Shown here: positions 1 through 9,943 of the stretch, in pieces
Position numbering within the stretch: position 1 is the stretch's first letter
Layout: every line of letters begins with the position of its first letter
Made by a program: the position numbers and the translations under genes
From: an uncultured Thermoanaerobaculia bacterium
GTDB lineage: Bacteria; Acidobacteriota; Thermoanaerobaculia; Multivoradales; Multivoraceae
NCBI GenBank assembly: GCA_951813015.1
Contig: CATOTG010000002.1
Location: 62,001-126,000, forward strand
DNA: 64,000 bases
Direction: 5' to 3'
Notes under the pieces: generated by a model
What the model saw: the letters and a program-made list of their open reading frames with translations, nothing else
Database searches by the model: none
Told to the model about the DNA's origin: nothing

Positions 1-1
1 C

Positions 2-3000
2 GGGCGGGCGAAGAGGAGTTCCGTCTATGCACAGTTGAAGGAGTCGCTTGACGATCCAAGGCACGTTCCTGACTCCACACTCTCCCTCAAGGTTCTCGAG
101 GATCGGCGAACCAGGCTCAACCGATTCGTGAGAGCACTGCATCAGACCCGTACCCTGCTCGGCCGCACGGCCTTCGAGATGCAGGGGCAGTACGCGCAGG
201 TACTTGATGCGCCGAACGTGGACTTCACGATCGGTCGAATCGAGGAGCTGGACGAGCAGCGCCTGGCGGACATCGAAGACGGGGCGGCGCACATCGCGAT
301 TCGCCCGGACGAGTTCCGCGAGCACGCCACGAACCGTTGGATTCCGCTCAAGGCCGCATCGCCCTCGATGGAGCTGTCCGAACGGATCCGGAAGCGGATG
401 CAGCGGGTCATCGCGGTCGTGAAGACAGCAACCTCGCGCACCGAATCGATCGCGGAGTGGGCTGGCGTACCCACACCTCCGACCGCCCAGGCGTGCGGCA
501 CGACGGCTGCTCTGCTCGACAACCTGGCGAAGGGTCGGGGCGTCCCGTCGCACTGGCTCGATCAGGGCACTCTCTCGAAGCTCCGCCGGCTGGCGCTGAT
601 ACGGGAGCGTCAGCAGGCGGCCCGGAAGAAACTCGATACCACGGCGGCACAGGTGTACGGCGGATCGCGTCCGCCCGCCGACTATCGTTCGATCGTGGCG
701 GCCCTGCAGCGGGCAACGGCCGAGGCCAGCGCCATCGAGCATCTTCTCGGTGTCGAATGGCCGCGGCGGATCATGTCGGTCCTCGACAGCCGCAGCGATG
801 AGCGGGCGGCGAAGCCGGTTCGTCACGTCCGCGAACTCGAGGAGGCTGCAACGGAGGCTGTCCGTGCCGCGCAGCGGCTGGCATCGGTCGCTTCATCCGG
901 TGCGCGAGGGCGCTCGACCCTGCTCCGCAATCCGAACGCCGCCACCGCGCGGGAGCTGTCCGAGGCCGTCCAACTCGCCGAACGCCTGGTCCGGCTCTAC
1001 CCGGCGCCGCCTGCGTGGCTTGACGCAGCACAGGAGGAGCAGGCTCAACGAGACGTGGCGCGGCTGGAGCACCACATCACGAGCCTGCGCGAGGCGGAGA
1101 CTCGATTTCCGCAGGAGTTCGAGGTCCGCCTGGTCGAAATCGTCAATCGCGACATGCGCGATCGCTATCGAACGGACTACCAGAGCTGGTGGCGCCGCCT
1201 CGGCGGATCCTGGCGCCGCGACCAACGGACACTGCGCGCGGAGCTGCGGGATCCGCGCAAGCTCTCGCTGGACGAATCCCGTCAGGCCGTGGAGCGGGCG
1301 TTCAAGGTGAATGAGCTCCGCAGGAAGTGGGCGGCGGCGGAACCCGGACACAGGGAGCGTCTGGGCGCACGATTGCAGGGGCTGGAAACCGACCTGGAGC
1401 AGCTCGCGAAGGACCTCGAGGAGACGATTGCGCTGCGGCGCGGCGGGATTGGCGCCCGCGCACTCCGCCGCCTGCTGACAGAAGAGGACTCGCATGTCGA
1501 GCTACAGGAGGCGGTTGCAGCGGGCCATGGCGCGTTGACGCGGCTGGCTTCAGCCGTCGAGGAAATCGAACGGCCCGATCTGATCGAAGGGGCATTGCCA
1601 TTGACCGCACTGATCACCCGTGCGCAACGGGCCCTGCCGCCGCTGGAGGCGCTCGCCGACGCGACAGGTGATCTCGCCGGGCGCTGCCACCAACCGCCGA
1701 AGGACATTCAAGCTCTTGAGGGGCTGGTGGACGACATGGTGCGTCTCGAAGAGATCGAGCGCGAGGACGAGGAGTTGGGGCCCGGACTGAAGGCCGATTT
1801 CGGCGTCCGCTTCGCCGGTGCGGATACTGATTGGAGTGCCGTCAAGGCCGCGATCGAATGGACGAGACAGACTCTCGAAGACGCCCCCGGCCATCTGACG
1901 GAGCGGCTCAAGGCGCACGTCACCGAACCCCTTGCGCAGGCCGCCTACGTCGAGAATGCCGAGGAACTGCGGGCAGTCGGCCGGGAGGTTCTCGATGTTC
2001 TCGACCAGGTCGGCGAGGACTTCGATGCGGGCAGAACCCAGTGGAGGGCGTGGTGTGCGGCCCCGTTCGCCGAACTCCGCCAATGGGCCGGGGACCTCTC
2101 CCAACACGCCCCTTCCGCGACCGGTTGGATCGAGTATCGATCGGCCGTCTCGAACCTGGAACGCGAGATCGGCGCAGATGCCGCAACTCGCATCCGAGCT
2201 GCGACAAACGAGGCCGAGGAGGTCCCGCGGATCGTACGCCGCCGCATCTGTCTCGCCTGGCTCGATCACGTGTACGGCTCGGATCCCGAGTTCAGCGGCT
2301 TCAGCGCGAAGGATCACGAACACACCCGCGAACAGTTCCAGCAGTTGGACCGCGACCTGATGCAGGCCGCTCGATCGCGGGTCCGAGAACGCTGCTTCGA
2401 GCGCTACCCGGATCGGTGGGCGACGCATGCGCAGGCCGGCCAGATCGGCGCCCTCAAAGGCGAGATCTCCAAGAGCCGCCGGCGGATGCCGGTGCGGACG
2501 CTCCTCCGGCGTATCCCCAACGTGTTGCAGGCTCTGAAACCGTGCACCTTGATGAGTCCGCTCGCGGTGAGCCAGTACCTACCACGCGGCGAACTCCAGG
2601 CCAAGACGGTCGACTTCGACGTCGTCGTCTTCGACGAGGCGTCCCAGGTCTTTCCCGAGGACGCCGTACCGGCGATCGCGCGAGCCAGGCGGACCATCGT
2701 GGCAGGAGACAAGAAGCAGCTTCCGCCCACCAGTTTCTTCCGGCGGGCACGGGAAGACAGCGACGACCCGGAGGCACTGAACGAAGAAGGCGACGACCCG
2801 GATCAGACGGCAGGCCGCGAGAGCATTCTCGACGCCATGGTCGGAATGCTCGGCGCCGGCGTGGCCGAACAGCACCTGACGATTCACTACCGCAGCCGGC
2901 AGGAGAATCTGATTCGTTACTCGAATCACTACTTCTACGAGGATCGGCTGCTGACCTTTCCGACGCCGGGTCGCAACGACGACGCCCCGGGGGTCCGTGG

Positions 3001-4543
3001 TGTGTACCTCAGCCATGGCCGCTTTGACGCGGGCGCATCGCGAACGAATCGGGTCGAGGCGGAGGAAGTTGTCAGGCGGGTCTTCTCGACCATGCGTTCG
3101 AGACCGGCGCGCGAAAGCCTCGGTGTCGTCGCCCTGTCTCGAGCTCAAGCGGACTTGATCGAACGACTCGTGGATGAGCGCAGGCTGGAGGAGCGCGACC
3201 TCGACCAGCGATTTCGAGAGGACCAGCCGGAGTGCTTCTTCGTCAAGAACCTCGAGAACGTGCAGGGCGACGAGCGCGACCACATCATCCTGAGCATCGG
3301 TTACGGTCCGACCACCGCACCCGGCGCGGTGCCGCAGCGCTTCGGACCGATCAACTTCGAACACGGCGAACGCCGGCTGAACGTCGCGGTCAGCCGTGCC
3401 CGCCGAAGCATGACGGTCGTGCATTCCCTGCGCCCCCAGGACATCACCGAGACTGCCAGGCACGACGGGCCTCGCCTGCTCCGTCGTTACCTTGAGTATC
3501 TGCGCAGTCCCGACCGAGCCTTCGAATCGCAAGCCGCCTCCGATCCGGATTCAGAGCCCGAAGCGCCCTTCGAGGACGCCGTGAAGCGTGCACTCGATCA
3601 GCGGGGCCACCGTGTCGTCTCGCAAGTCGGCGTTTCCGGCTACCGCATCGACCTGGGCATCGCCTCGGTCAACGGCGCCGGCTTCGACCTCGGCGTCGAG
3701 TGCGACGGCGCCACGTATCACAGCGCAGCCGCCGCCCGAGACCGAGACCGGCTACGTCAAGGCGTCCTCGAAGGGCTGGGCTGGCGCATCCACCGCGTCT
3801 GGTCGACGGCGTGGACGCGTGACCCGGATGCGGAACTCGCAGCCATCGAACGCGCCCTTTCCCTGGCGCGAGCATCGGCTCGCCCGCCGCGGGACGAGGG
3901 TGGCGGTTCGGACACGCCATGCCCGCCCGCTCCCGACAGCACCGACTCCCTGCCCTCGGACGAAGGCGCAGAACCTGATCCTTCTGAGCCCTCACTGCTG
4001 TTCGACGAGTACGAGGAGGCGTCGCTCGCGGACATTCGAATCGGCGATGAGTTGCTTTCCGAGACGCGGCAGACGATGGCGGCGCTCGCGCAGCGGGTGG
4101 TGGAAACTGAGGGTCCGGTTCATCTCGACCTGGTCGTCCGCCGCATTCGGAAGAGGTACTCGCTTGGCAAGGCAGGACACCTCATCCGGGAGCGGATCAA
4201 GTGCGAAGCAACGGAGGCGGTCCGATCGAAGCACCTCGACTGGGAAGGAGGCCGAGAGCGAGGGTTTCTGTGCATCCCGGGAAAGCCCGCCACGCCGCGG
4301 CGCCCGCCCACTGGCGTCGCCCCGAGGAAGATCAACCACATCGCCAACAGCGAGCTCGAGGCTGGAATCCGGCTCATCTCCGACCGACTGTACGGCTGCG
4401 AGCGGAACGATCTCATCAAGCAGGCAGCCCGCCAATTCGGCTTCAAGAAAACAGGTCGCCACATCAGGCAGAGGATGGGCGAGGCAGTCGACAGACTGGA
4501 ACGGCAAGGACTCTTGAACCTCGATCCGAACGACCGGAAGTGA
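2..4543 (+). CDS. Large SF1 helicase with MTES_1575-type nuclease domain, 5'-truncated by the window edge
   Basis: The C-terminal part of a very large superfamily 1 helicase-nuclease. The reading frame is open to the left edge, so the apparent TTG at 35 is not taken as the start; the Walker A half should lie upstream. A long helical insert is followed by a Walker B-like DEASQ (nt 2633-2647), the AGDKKQLPPTSFF motif, an HYRS motif and the C-terminal helicase motif LNVAVSRARR (about nt 3380). Next comes a restriction-endonuclease-like domain (about nt 3570-3830) with RIDLGI, GVECDGATYH and LEGLGWRIHRVWS, as in the REase_MTES_1575/DUF559 group, then two DUF3320-like repeats at the C-terminus. 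This order matches DUF4011/AAA_11/AAA_12 proteins. They are proposed to process nucleic acids and often occur in accessory or defence regions; the substrate is unknown. The family is clear, the role is not. Confidence 0.85.
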   Translation, partial: GRAKRSSVYAQLKESLDDPRHVPDSTLSLKVLEDRRTRLNRFVRALHQTRTLLGRTAFEMQGQYAQVLDAPNVDFTIGRIEELDEQRLADIEDGAAHIAIRPDEFREHATNRWIPLKAASPSMELSERIRKRMQRVIAVVKTATSRTESIAEWAGVPTPPTAQACGTTAALLDNLAKGRGVPSHWLDQGTLSKLRRLALIRERQQAARKKLDTTAAQVYGGSRPPADYRSIVAALQRATAEASAIEHLLGVEWPRRIMSVLDSRSDERAAKPVRHVRELEEAATEAVRAAQRLASVASSGARGRSTLLRNPNAATARELSEAVQLAERLVRLYPAPPAWLDAAQEEQAQRDVARLEHHITSLREAETRFPQEFEVRLVEIVNRDMRDRYRTDYQSWWRRLGGSWRRDQRTLRAELRDPRKLSLDESRQAVERAFKVNELRRKWAAAEPGHRERLGARLQGLETDLEQLAKDLEETIALRRGGIGARALRRLLTEEDSHVELQEAVAAGHGALTRLASAVEEIERPDLIEGALPLTALITRAQRALPPLEALADATGDLAGRCHQPPKDIQALEGLVDDMVRLEEIEREDEELGPGLKADFGVRFAGADTDWSAVKAAIEWTRQTLEDAPGHLTERLKAHVTEPLAQAAYVENAEELRAVGREVLDVLDQVGEDFDAGRTQWRAWCAAPFAELRQWAGDLSQHAPSATGWIEYRSAVSNLEREIGADAATRIRAATNEAEEVPRIVRRRICLAWLDHVYGSDPEFSGFSAKDHEHTREQFQQLDRDLMQAARSRVRERCFERYPDRWATHAQAGQIGALKGEISKSRRRMPVRTLLRRIPNVLQALKPCTLMSPLAVSQYLPRGELQAKTVDFDVVVFDEASQVFPEDAVPAIARARRTIVAGDKKQLPPTSFFRRAREDSDDPEALNEEGDDPDQTAGRESILDAMVGMLGAGVAEQHLTIHYRSRQENLIRYSNHYFYEDRLLTFPTPGRNDDAPGVRGVYLSHGRFDAGASRTNRVEAEEVVRRVFSTMRSRPARESLGVVALSRAQADLIERLVDERRLEERDLDQRFREDQPECFFVKNLENVQGDERDHIILSIGYGPTTAPGAVPQRFGPINFEHGERRLNVAVSRARRSMTVVHSLRPQDITETARHDGPRLLRRYLEYLRSPDRAFESQAASDPDSEPEAPFEDAVKRALDQRGHRVVSQVGVSGYRIDLGIASVNGAGFDLGVECDGATYHSAAAARDRDRLRQGVLEGLGWRIHRVWSTAWTRDPDAELAAIERALSLARASARPPRDEGGGSDTPCPPAPDSTDSLPSDEGAEPDPSEPSLLFDEYEEASLADIRIGDELLSETRQTMAALAQRVVETEGPVHLDLVVRRIRKRYSLGKAGHLIRERIKCEATEAVRSKHLDWEGGRERGFLCIPGKPATPRRPPTGVAPRKINHIANSELEAGIRLISDRLYGCERNDLIKQAARQFGFKKTGRHIRQRMGEAVDRLERQGLLNLDPNDRK

Positions 4544-4670
4544 GCCGAAGCAGGTGTTGGCGCTGACGCCGGCGCGTCCGGCGCAAGACAAGGACTACAA
4601 GTGCGCGATGGAGGCCGCCCGGCGCTCTGCCGCTCGAACGGTCCAGGCTTCCAGCGCGCCGAGGACGGCC

Positions 4671-5060
4671 TCAGGGCTCGGCCAGCGCTTGACCGACGAA
4701 GTCGTGGATGTGACCGGCAAGACGGAGCCCCAGGTCGCTGTGGATCGGTCCGTAGTGCTCGAACGGTGCGCCTTCCTCGTGACCGTTCGGATAGCGGGCC
4801 GGAATGTAGAAGGACTCGAGAGTGATGGCGGCCTCGACGAGTTCGTCAGGCGGGGCTTCGGGAAGATCCGCCAGCAGGTGGACGATCGCGTACCCCCAGG
4901 CTTCCTGGCCGTGCGCCAGGTGCAGCGCCTTCACCGCCTTCTCCGCAGCCTGAAGCGCGGCGAAGCAGGCCCAGTCGTGCCGGCCCTCGCCGCGCGCAGC
5001 GGAGGCGTGCTCCAGATCGTGCCGCGCCTGCTTCGACCAGTTCTGCCACTGCTGCGCCAT
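4671..5060 (-). CDS. HEPN domain protein (orphan)
   Basis: A 129-residue all-helical HEPN protein. The family signature W..A..DLEHA followed by WACFAALQAAEKAVKAL (about residues 30-46) is plain. HEPN proteins usually pair with a MNT nucleotidyltransferase as a toxin-antitoxin or RNA-processing module. I looked for a MNT gene in the 127 bp between its stop and the helicase end and upstream, and found none, so it is an orphan here. The Rx4-6H motif of HEPN RNases is not evident, which argues against active RNase function. It reads opposite to the helicase and follows the SCO1 gene on the same strand by about 40 bp, so co-transcription with that gene is possible. Confidence 0.75.
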   Translation of the reverse strand: MAQQWQNWSKQARHDLEHASAARGEGRHDWACFAALQAAEKAVKALHLAHGQEAWGYAIVHLLADLPEAPPDELVEAAITLESFYIPARYPNGHEEGAPFEHYGPIHSDLGLRLAGHIHDFVGQALAEP

Positions 5061-5099
5061 CGTCGCCCCGACACTGATTCCATGGCTTCCAGGGCCGCG

Positions 5100-5756
5100 C
5101 TACTCCGCCAGGATCTGCCGGGTGCGATGGAAGACCTCGTCCAGGCCCGCGTCATCCGAGTCGTAGTAGCCGCGGACGCCGCCGCCGCGGTCCACGAGGA
5201 CCAGCCGTGCCGCATGGGCCACGTCGACCAGTCCGCCGGAAAGGTCGAGCCGCTCGCCCATGGGCAGGGCGAAACCGTCGACGACCAGCGAGCGAACCTT
5301 CGCCTCGTCTCCGGTGAGCAGACTCCAGCGCTCCAGGTCCAGGCGCCGGCTCAGCGCATGGCCGCGAAGCCGCTCCGGGGTGTCGTGCGCGGGATCGACC
5401 GAGAAACTGACCAGCCGGACGCCCTCGACGCCCTCCTCCCGGTAGCGGCGCTCCAGCCGACTCACCGCCGCGGTCAGCCGCGGGCAGACCGTGGCGCAGC
5501 GGGTGAACAGGAAGGACGCGACGTAGACCTCGCCGGCAAGATCGGCGCTGCCGAAGGCCTCGCCGTCCTGGTCCACCAGCCGCCACTCGGGCAACTGGCG
5601 CAGCACCGGCGGCGGATCCGGCTCGACCCGGAGCAGAGGCCGCAGCGCCGGGATCAGCACGACACCCGCGAGCGCCGCCAGGAACCACGGATTCCACAGC
5701 CGGCGACGGACCGGAATCCGCTCCCCGTCCGACCTCTCGGGACCCCCTTTTGACAC
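5100..5756 (-). CDS. SCO1/SenC family copper chaperone
   Basis: A 218-residue SCO1/SenC thioredoxin-fold protein. An N-terminal hydrophobic helix (about residues 24-44) anchors it with the catalytic domain outside the membrane. The copper-binding CxxxC is visible as CATVC within FTRCATVCP, and the distal His lies in DVAHAARLVLVD near the C-terminus. SCO proteins deliver copper to the CuA site of haem-copper oxidases or act as thiol reductases. It is transcribed divergently from the respiratory operon starting at 6015, which suggests a role in assembling that chain, although no copper oxidase subunit is present in the window. Confidence 0.88.
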   Translation of the reverse strand: MSKGGPERSDGERIPVRRRLWNPWFLAALAGVVLIPALRPLLRVEPDPPPVLRQLPEWRLVDQDGEAFGSADLAGEVYVASFLFTRCATVCPRLTAAVSRLERRYREEGVEGVRLVSFSVDPAHDTPERLRGHALSRRLDLERWSLLTGDEAKVRSLVVDGFALPMGERLDLSGGLVDVAHAARLVLVDRGGGVRGYYDSDDAGLDEVFHRTRQILAE

Positions 5757-5930
5757 CGCCCCACACTATCTCGACTCCAGCCAGGTCGCTTCCGGTTCCC
5801 AGCGACGCGATCATCTTCCGCCATCCTCCGCGGATCCCCGGAACGGACCGTCTCGCTCACCTCCCGGTCACTTCCCGCTGGATTCTCCGCCCCCGTTCCT
5901 CGTCGCTTCCGGGGGGTGTTGCGCCAGCCT

Positions 5931-5959
5931 TTGACCACCTTCGCGACACGCTGTACACT
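5931..5959 (+). promoter_or_regulatory. Putative sigma-70-type promoter of the respiratory operon
   Basis: TTGACC (5931-5936) and TACACT (5954-5959) are separated by exactly 17 bases and point at the actA start 56 bases downstream, inside the 258-bp divergent intergenic region. The match to -35/-10 consensus is good; no transcript data support it. Confidence 0.5.
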
Positions 5960-6014
5960 CCGCGCGATCTCGGAGGGGTGCAGGGCTTCATACCTGCTTC
6001 GGGGCTAAGAAGTT

Positions 6015-6662
6015 TTGGCACAGATCTTCCCCAAGTGGACTCTCAAGGTACCGCTGTATGCCGCAGCAGCGCTGCCAATTGTGGGCGCGGCAGTGGTCGG
6101 CGGGATCTGGTACTACTTCTCGCCCGAGTACACCGATGTCGGCTATCGCCCGGTACAGCCGGTGCCCTACAGCCACGCCCTGCATGTGGGCGAGTTCGGC
6201 CTTGACTGCCGCTACTGCCACTCCTCGGTCGAAGAGTCGGCGGTGTCGAACATTCCCCCCACCCAGGTGTGCATGAACTGCCACCACGTCGCGGCGCGAG
6301 AGAGCGAGCTTCTGGCGCCGATCCGCAAGAGTGCCGAGCAGGGCCGGCCGATGCGCTGGGTTCGCGTCCATAACCTGCCCGACTACGCGTTCTTCAATCA
6401 CAGCGTCCATGTCGGCGCGGGCGTCGGCTGCAGCTCCTGCCACGGTCCCGTCCATGAGATGGAGGTCGTCACCCAGACCGAGCCCCTGAGCATGAGCTGG
6501 TGCCTCGACTGCCATCGCGATCCGGGGCCGCACCTGCGGCCTCTCGACGCGGTCACCGACATGGAGTGGCTGCCCACGGGCGATCACGCTGCCTTCGCCG
6601 AACAGGCGATCGCGGAACGCGGTCTCGCACCGCCCGAGGACTGCACGGGGTGCCATCGATGA
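6015..6662 (+). CDS. actA: ActA-like pentahaem cytochrome c of an alternative complex III-type module
   Basis: A 215-residue membrane-anchored multihaem cytochrome. One hydrophobic helix (about residues 11-35) precedes a periplasmic domain with five CxxCH sites: CRYCH, CMNCH, CSSCH, CLDCH and CTGCH. Five haems plus the N-terminal anchor match ActA of alternative complex III (ACIII), which passes electrons from the ActB iron-sulfur subunit to periplasmic acceptors. TTG at 6015 is chosen because it places the anchor correctly and no better in-frame start precedes the stop upstream; a purine-rich AAGAAG lies just upstream. The stop overlaps the actB start (ATGA), so the two are translationally coupled. 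Confidence 0.88.
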   Translation: MAQIFPKWTLKVPLYAAAALPIVGAAVVGGIWYYFSPEYTDVGYRPVQPVPYSHALHVGEFGLDCRYCHSSVEESAVSNIPPTQVCMNCHHVAARESELLAPIRKSAEQGRPMRWVRVHNLPDYAFFNHSVHVGAGVGCSSCHGPVHEMEVVTQTEPLSMSWCLDCHRDPGPHLRPLDAVTDMEWLPTGDHAAFAEQAIAERGLAPPEDCTGCHR

Positions 6663-9600
6663 GCGCAGGCAACGGCAACCGGCCGGCGAAGACGTACTGG
6701 CGCAGCCTGGAACAGGTGCAGGGCGACGCCCGAGCCACCGACTTCCTGCACCGCGAGTTCCCGGAAGGGGCCTCCGAGGCGCCCCCCGAACTGCTCCAGG
6801 AGGGCTTGAGCCGGCGCAGCGTGCTCGCGATGCTCGGCTCCACCGCTTCTCTCGCCGGTCTGGTCGGCTGCGACGTGATCCGCCGCCCGGTCGAACACAT
6901 CGTTCCCTACGTCGACGCGCCGGAGGGCATGGTCCCCGGCGTTCCGCAGGCGTACGCCACGACGATGCCGTTCGGCAACCGGGCCCTCGGCGTGCTGATG
7001 GAGAGTCACGAGGGCAGGCCGACGAAGGTCGAGGGGAACGAACTCCACCCGTCCTCCGGCGGCGCGTCGAGCGTCTGGGCACAGGCCTCCATCCTTGACC
7101 TGTACGACCCGGACCGCTCCAGGACCGTGCGATTCGGCGACCAGCCGTCTTCCTGGGACGACCTCGTTGCGGCCTGGACCGAGGGCGACCTCGCTCCTGC
7201 CGCCGACGGCGCCGGGCTGGCGGTCCTCGCCGAGCCGTCCTCTTCGCCGACACTGCGGCGGCTCAAATCGGCCCTGCTTGAACGCTACCCCCAGGCGCGC
7301 TGGGTGACCTGGCAGCCGGTGAGCGACGAGAACGCCGACCGCGGCCTCGAGTCGGTGGCCGGCGAGCGCTACCACGTTCTGCCCCACCTGGATCGGACAC
7401 GGGTCCTGCTCACCCTGGACTCCGACCTGCTCGGCACGGAGGGCGACAGCGTCCGCAACCTGCGCGGTTACGCCAAGGCCCGGCGCGTGGGCGACAACGG
7501 CGCCCCCGCGATGCTTCGCCACTACGCCGTCGACGGCGTCCACTCGCTCACCGCCGCCAACGCCGACCATCGGCTGCGGGTCCAGAGCGGCCGGGTCGCC
7601 GCCTTCGTCGCCCGGCTTGGGCACGCCCTCGCCGCCCACGGCCTGGAACTTCCCCTGGACGGCGCCGCGCCGGCAGCGGACATCGACGACGCCTGGGTGC
7701 AGGCGCTCGCGGCGGATCTGGCGAATCACCGGGGCGCCGGGCTGATCGTGGCCGGCGACCGCCAGCCGCCGGAGGTTCACGCCGCTGCCTACGCCCTGAA
7801 CTCGGCGCTTGGCAACGTCGGCGCGACGGTGACCTGCCACCAGACACCGGACACGGGCAGTTCGAGCGACGCCGACCTGGCCGCCCTGACGGCCGCGCTG
7901 AACGAAGGCGCCGTGGACAGGCTGGTCGTTCTGGGAGCAAACCCGGTCTACAGCGCTCCTGCCGACCTCGACTTCGCCGGGGCGCTAGAGAATCTGAACG
8001 CCGCCGGAGCGCTGATCCACGTCGGCTCGCATCGCGACGAGACGAGCCGCCTGGCCCGCTGGCACGTGCCGCTGGCCCACTACCTCGAGAGCTGGGGCGA
8101 CGCCCGCGCCACACAAGGCCCCGCCAGCGTGGTGCAGCCCCTGATCGAGCCGCTCTACGGCGCCAGGAGCGCGATCGAAGTCCTCGCGCTGATCGCTCTG
8201 GGCGAGGCGCGAGACGGTCGCGATCTGGTCCGCGAGACGTGGTCCGAACTGCTCGGGCTGCCGCTTGAAGACGGTGCCGAAGCCGAGGCGCCGGCGCCGG
8301 CGGATGCCGCGGCAGCAACGGAGGATGCCGCGGCCGCAACGGAGGACGGCAGCCAGGACGCCGACGCCCCGCCCGTCGACCCCATGTCCCTGCCGGTTCC
8401 CGTCGCCCTCTCCGAGTTCGAGATCGCCTGGCGGCGAGTGCTCCATGACGGCGTGCTGGAAGGCAGCGCCGTCCCCCCGGCCGAACTCGCGCCCGTTGCC
8501 CCCGAAGACTGTGCCGCCGCCATCCGCGCGGCCGGCGACGCTGCAAGCCCGGTCGCCCTTGGCGAGGAGCTGGAAGTCGTCTTCCGCTCCTCCGCGGCTC
8601 TCTACGACGGACGCTTCGCGAACAACGGCTGGCTCCAGGAACTCCCCGACCCGATGACCAAGCTGACCTGGGACAACGCCGCCCTGATCAGCCCGGCCAC
8701 CGCCAGCGCGCTCGGCCTCGAGAACGAGGACCTGGTCACCGTCACCCGCGGCGAGCGCGAACTCGAACTGCCGGTGTGGCAGGTCCCCGGTCAGGCCGAC
8801 CACAGCGTGACGATCGATCTCGGCTACGGCCGGGACTTCGGCGGCCGGATCGCCAGCGCCGCGAACGACGAGGATCACACCCCCGGCAGGAACGGCTACC
8901 TGCTGCGCACCTCGGACGCCCTCCACGTCGGCCGTTGCGCCCTGCGGGCAAGCGGTGGTTCCTATCCCCTGGCACAGACCCAGGACCATCACTCGATGGA
9001 AGGTCGGCCGCTGGTCAAGGAAGCCGACCTCGACTACTTCGGGGAGCACCCCGACTTCGCCACCGCCCACAGCGAGAAGCCCCACGAGAACTCGATGTGG
9101 GACGAGTGGACCTACGGCGACTCGCCCCAGTGGGGCATGACGATCGACCTGAACGCCTGCACGGGCTGCAACGCCTGCGTCGTCGCCTGCCAGAGTGAAA
9201 ACAACATCCCGATCGTCGGCAAGGATCAGGTGATGGAAGGCCGGGAGATGCACTGGCTGCGCATCGACCGCTACTTCTCCTCCGAGGGCGAGCCCGGCGG
9301 CCTGTTCGACGGCCTGGTCGACGACCTGCCCCACGACCCGCAGACGAACTTCCAGCCGGTGCCCTGCATGCAGTGCGAGAACGCGCCCTGCGAGCAGGTC
9401 TGCCCCGTCGCCGCCACCGTCCACGATGACGACGGGCTGAACGCGATGGTCTACAACCGCTGCATCGGCACCCGCTACTGCTCGAACAACTGCCCGTACA
9501 AGGTCCGGCGCTTCAACTACTTCAACTTCACCAAGGACACCCCCGAGGTGATGAAGCTGGGCAAGAACCCGGACGTCACGATCCGGTCGCGCGGGGTGAT

Positions 9601-9943
9601 GGAGAAGTGCACCTACTGCGTGCAGCGGATCAGCCGCGCCAAGGTTGACGCGAAGCAGGACGGCCGACCGCTGGCCGACGGCGACGTCGTCACCGCCTGC
9701 CAGCAGGCCTGCCCCGCCGACGCGATCCGCTTCGGCGACATCACGGATGCGGCGAGCCAGGTCGTCGAGGCGAAGTCGAGCCCCCGCAACTACAACCTGC
9801 TCGACGATCTGCACACGAAGCCGCGGACCACCTACCTGGCGAAGATCCGGCATCCGAATCGCGAGATCACGCCCGCCCCGGCGCCCGTCGCGGACCACGC
9901 CGCGGAAGACGACGGCCACGGCGCCGTCGAGGACGCGCACTGA
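6659..9943 (+). CDS. actB: ActB-like iron-sulfur/molybdopterin-fold subunit with Tat signal
   Basis: A 1094-residue ActB homologue. A Tat signal is visible (SRRSVLAMLG, about residues 49-58) within an N-terminus typical of ActB. A molybdopterin-oxidoreductase-like fold follows, with no recognisable cofactor Cys/Ser motif, consistent with ACIII ActB, which lacks Mo. The C-terminal third is a ferredoxin-like domain with four Cys clusters: CTGCNACVVAC, CMQCENAPCEQVCP plus CIGTRYCSNNCPY, CTYCVQ and CQQACPADAI. An Ala/Glu/Asp-rich low-complexity insert (about nt 8270-8380) interrupts the middle. The start at 6659 is chosen over an upstream ATG because it gives the ATGA overlap with actA and the Tat signal near the N-terminus. 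In ordinary ACIII operons the NrfD-like actC follows; here it does not. Confidence 0.88.
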   Translation: MSAGNGNRPAKTYWRSLEQVQGDARATDFLHREFPEGASEAPPELLQEGLSRRSVLAMLGSTASLAGLVGCDVIRRPVEHIVPYVDAPEGMVPGVPQAYATTMPFGNRALGVLMESHEGRPTKVEGNELHPSSGGASSVWAQASILDLYDPDRSRTVRFGDQPSSWDDLVAAWTEGDLAPAADGAGLAVLAEPSSSPTLRRLKSALLERYPQARWVTWQPVSDENADRGLESVAGERYHVLPHLDRTRVLLTLDSDLLGTEGDSVRNLRGYAKARRVGDNGAPAMLRHYAVDGVHSLTAANADHRLRVQSGRVAAFVARLGHALAAHGLELPLDGAAPAADIDDAWVQALAADLANHRGAGLIVAGDRQPPEVHAAAYALNSALGNVGATVTCHQTPDTGSSSDADLAALTAALNEGAVDRLVVLGANPVYSAPADLDFAGALENLNAAGALIHVGSHRDETSRLARWHVPLAHYLESWGDARATQGPASVVQPLIEPLYGARSAIEVLALIALGEARDGRDLVRETWSELLGLPLEDGAEAEAPAPADAAAATEDAAAATEDGSQDADAPPVDPMSLPVPVALSEFEIAWRRVLHDGVLEGSAVPPAELAPVAPEDCAAAIRAAGDAASPVALGEELEVVFRSSAALYDGRFANNGWLQELPDPMTKLTWDNAALISPATASALGLENEDLVTVTRGERELELPVWQVPGQADHSVTIDLGYGRDFGGRIASAANDEDHTPGRNGYLLRTSDALHVGRCALRASGGSYPLAQTQDHHSMEGRPLVKEADLDYFGEHPDFATAHSEKPHENSMWDEWTYGDSPQWGMTIDLNACTGCNACVVACQSENNIPIVGKDQVMEGREMHWLRIDRYFSSEGEPGGLFDGLVDDLPHDPQTNFQPVPCMQCENAPCEQVCPVAATVHDDDGLNAMVYNRCIGTRYCSNNCPYKVRRFNYFNFTKDTPEVMKLGKNPDVTIRSRGVMEKCTYCVQRISRAKVDAKQDGRPLADGDVVTACQQACPADAIRFGDITDAASQVVEAKSSPRNYNLLDDLHTKPRTTYLAKIRHPNREITPAPAPVADHAAEDDGHGAVEDAH

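Noticed and set aside
4544..4670. Possible MNT nucleotidyltransferase partner of the HEPN protein
   Set aside because: Translated in all frames near the HEPN stop; no GSxAxG or DxD motif was found and stops interrupt the frames.
5750..5755. TTGACA as a promoter element for the rightward operon
   Set aside because: No -10 at 16-18 bases; it lies within the start region of the leftward SCO1 gene.
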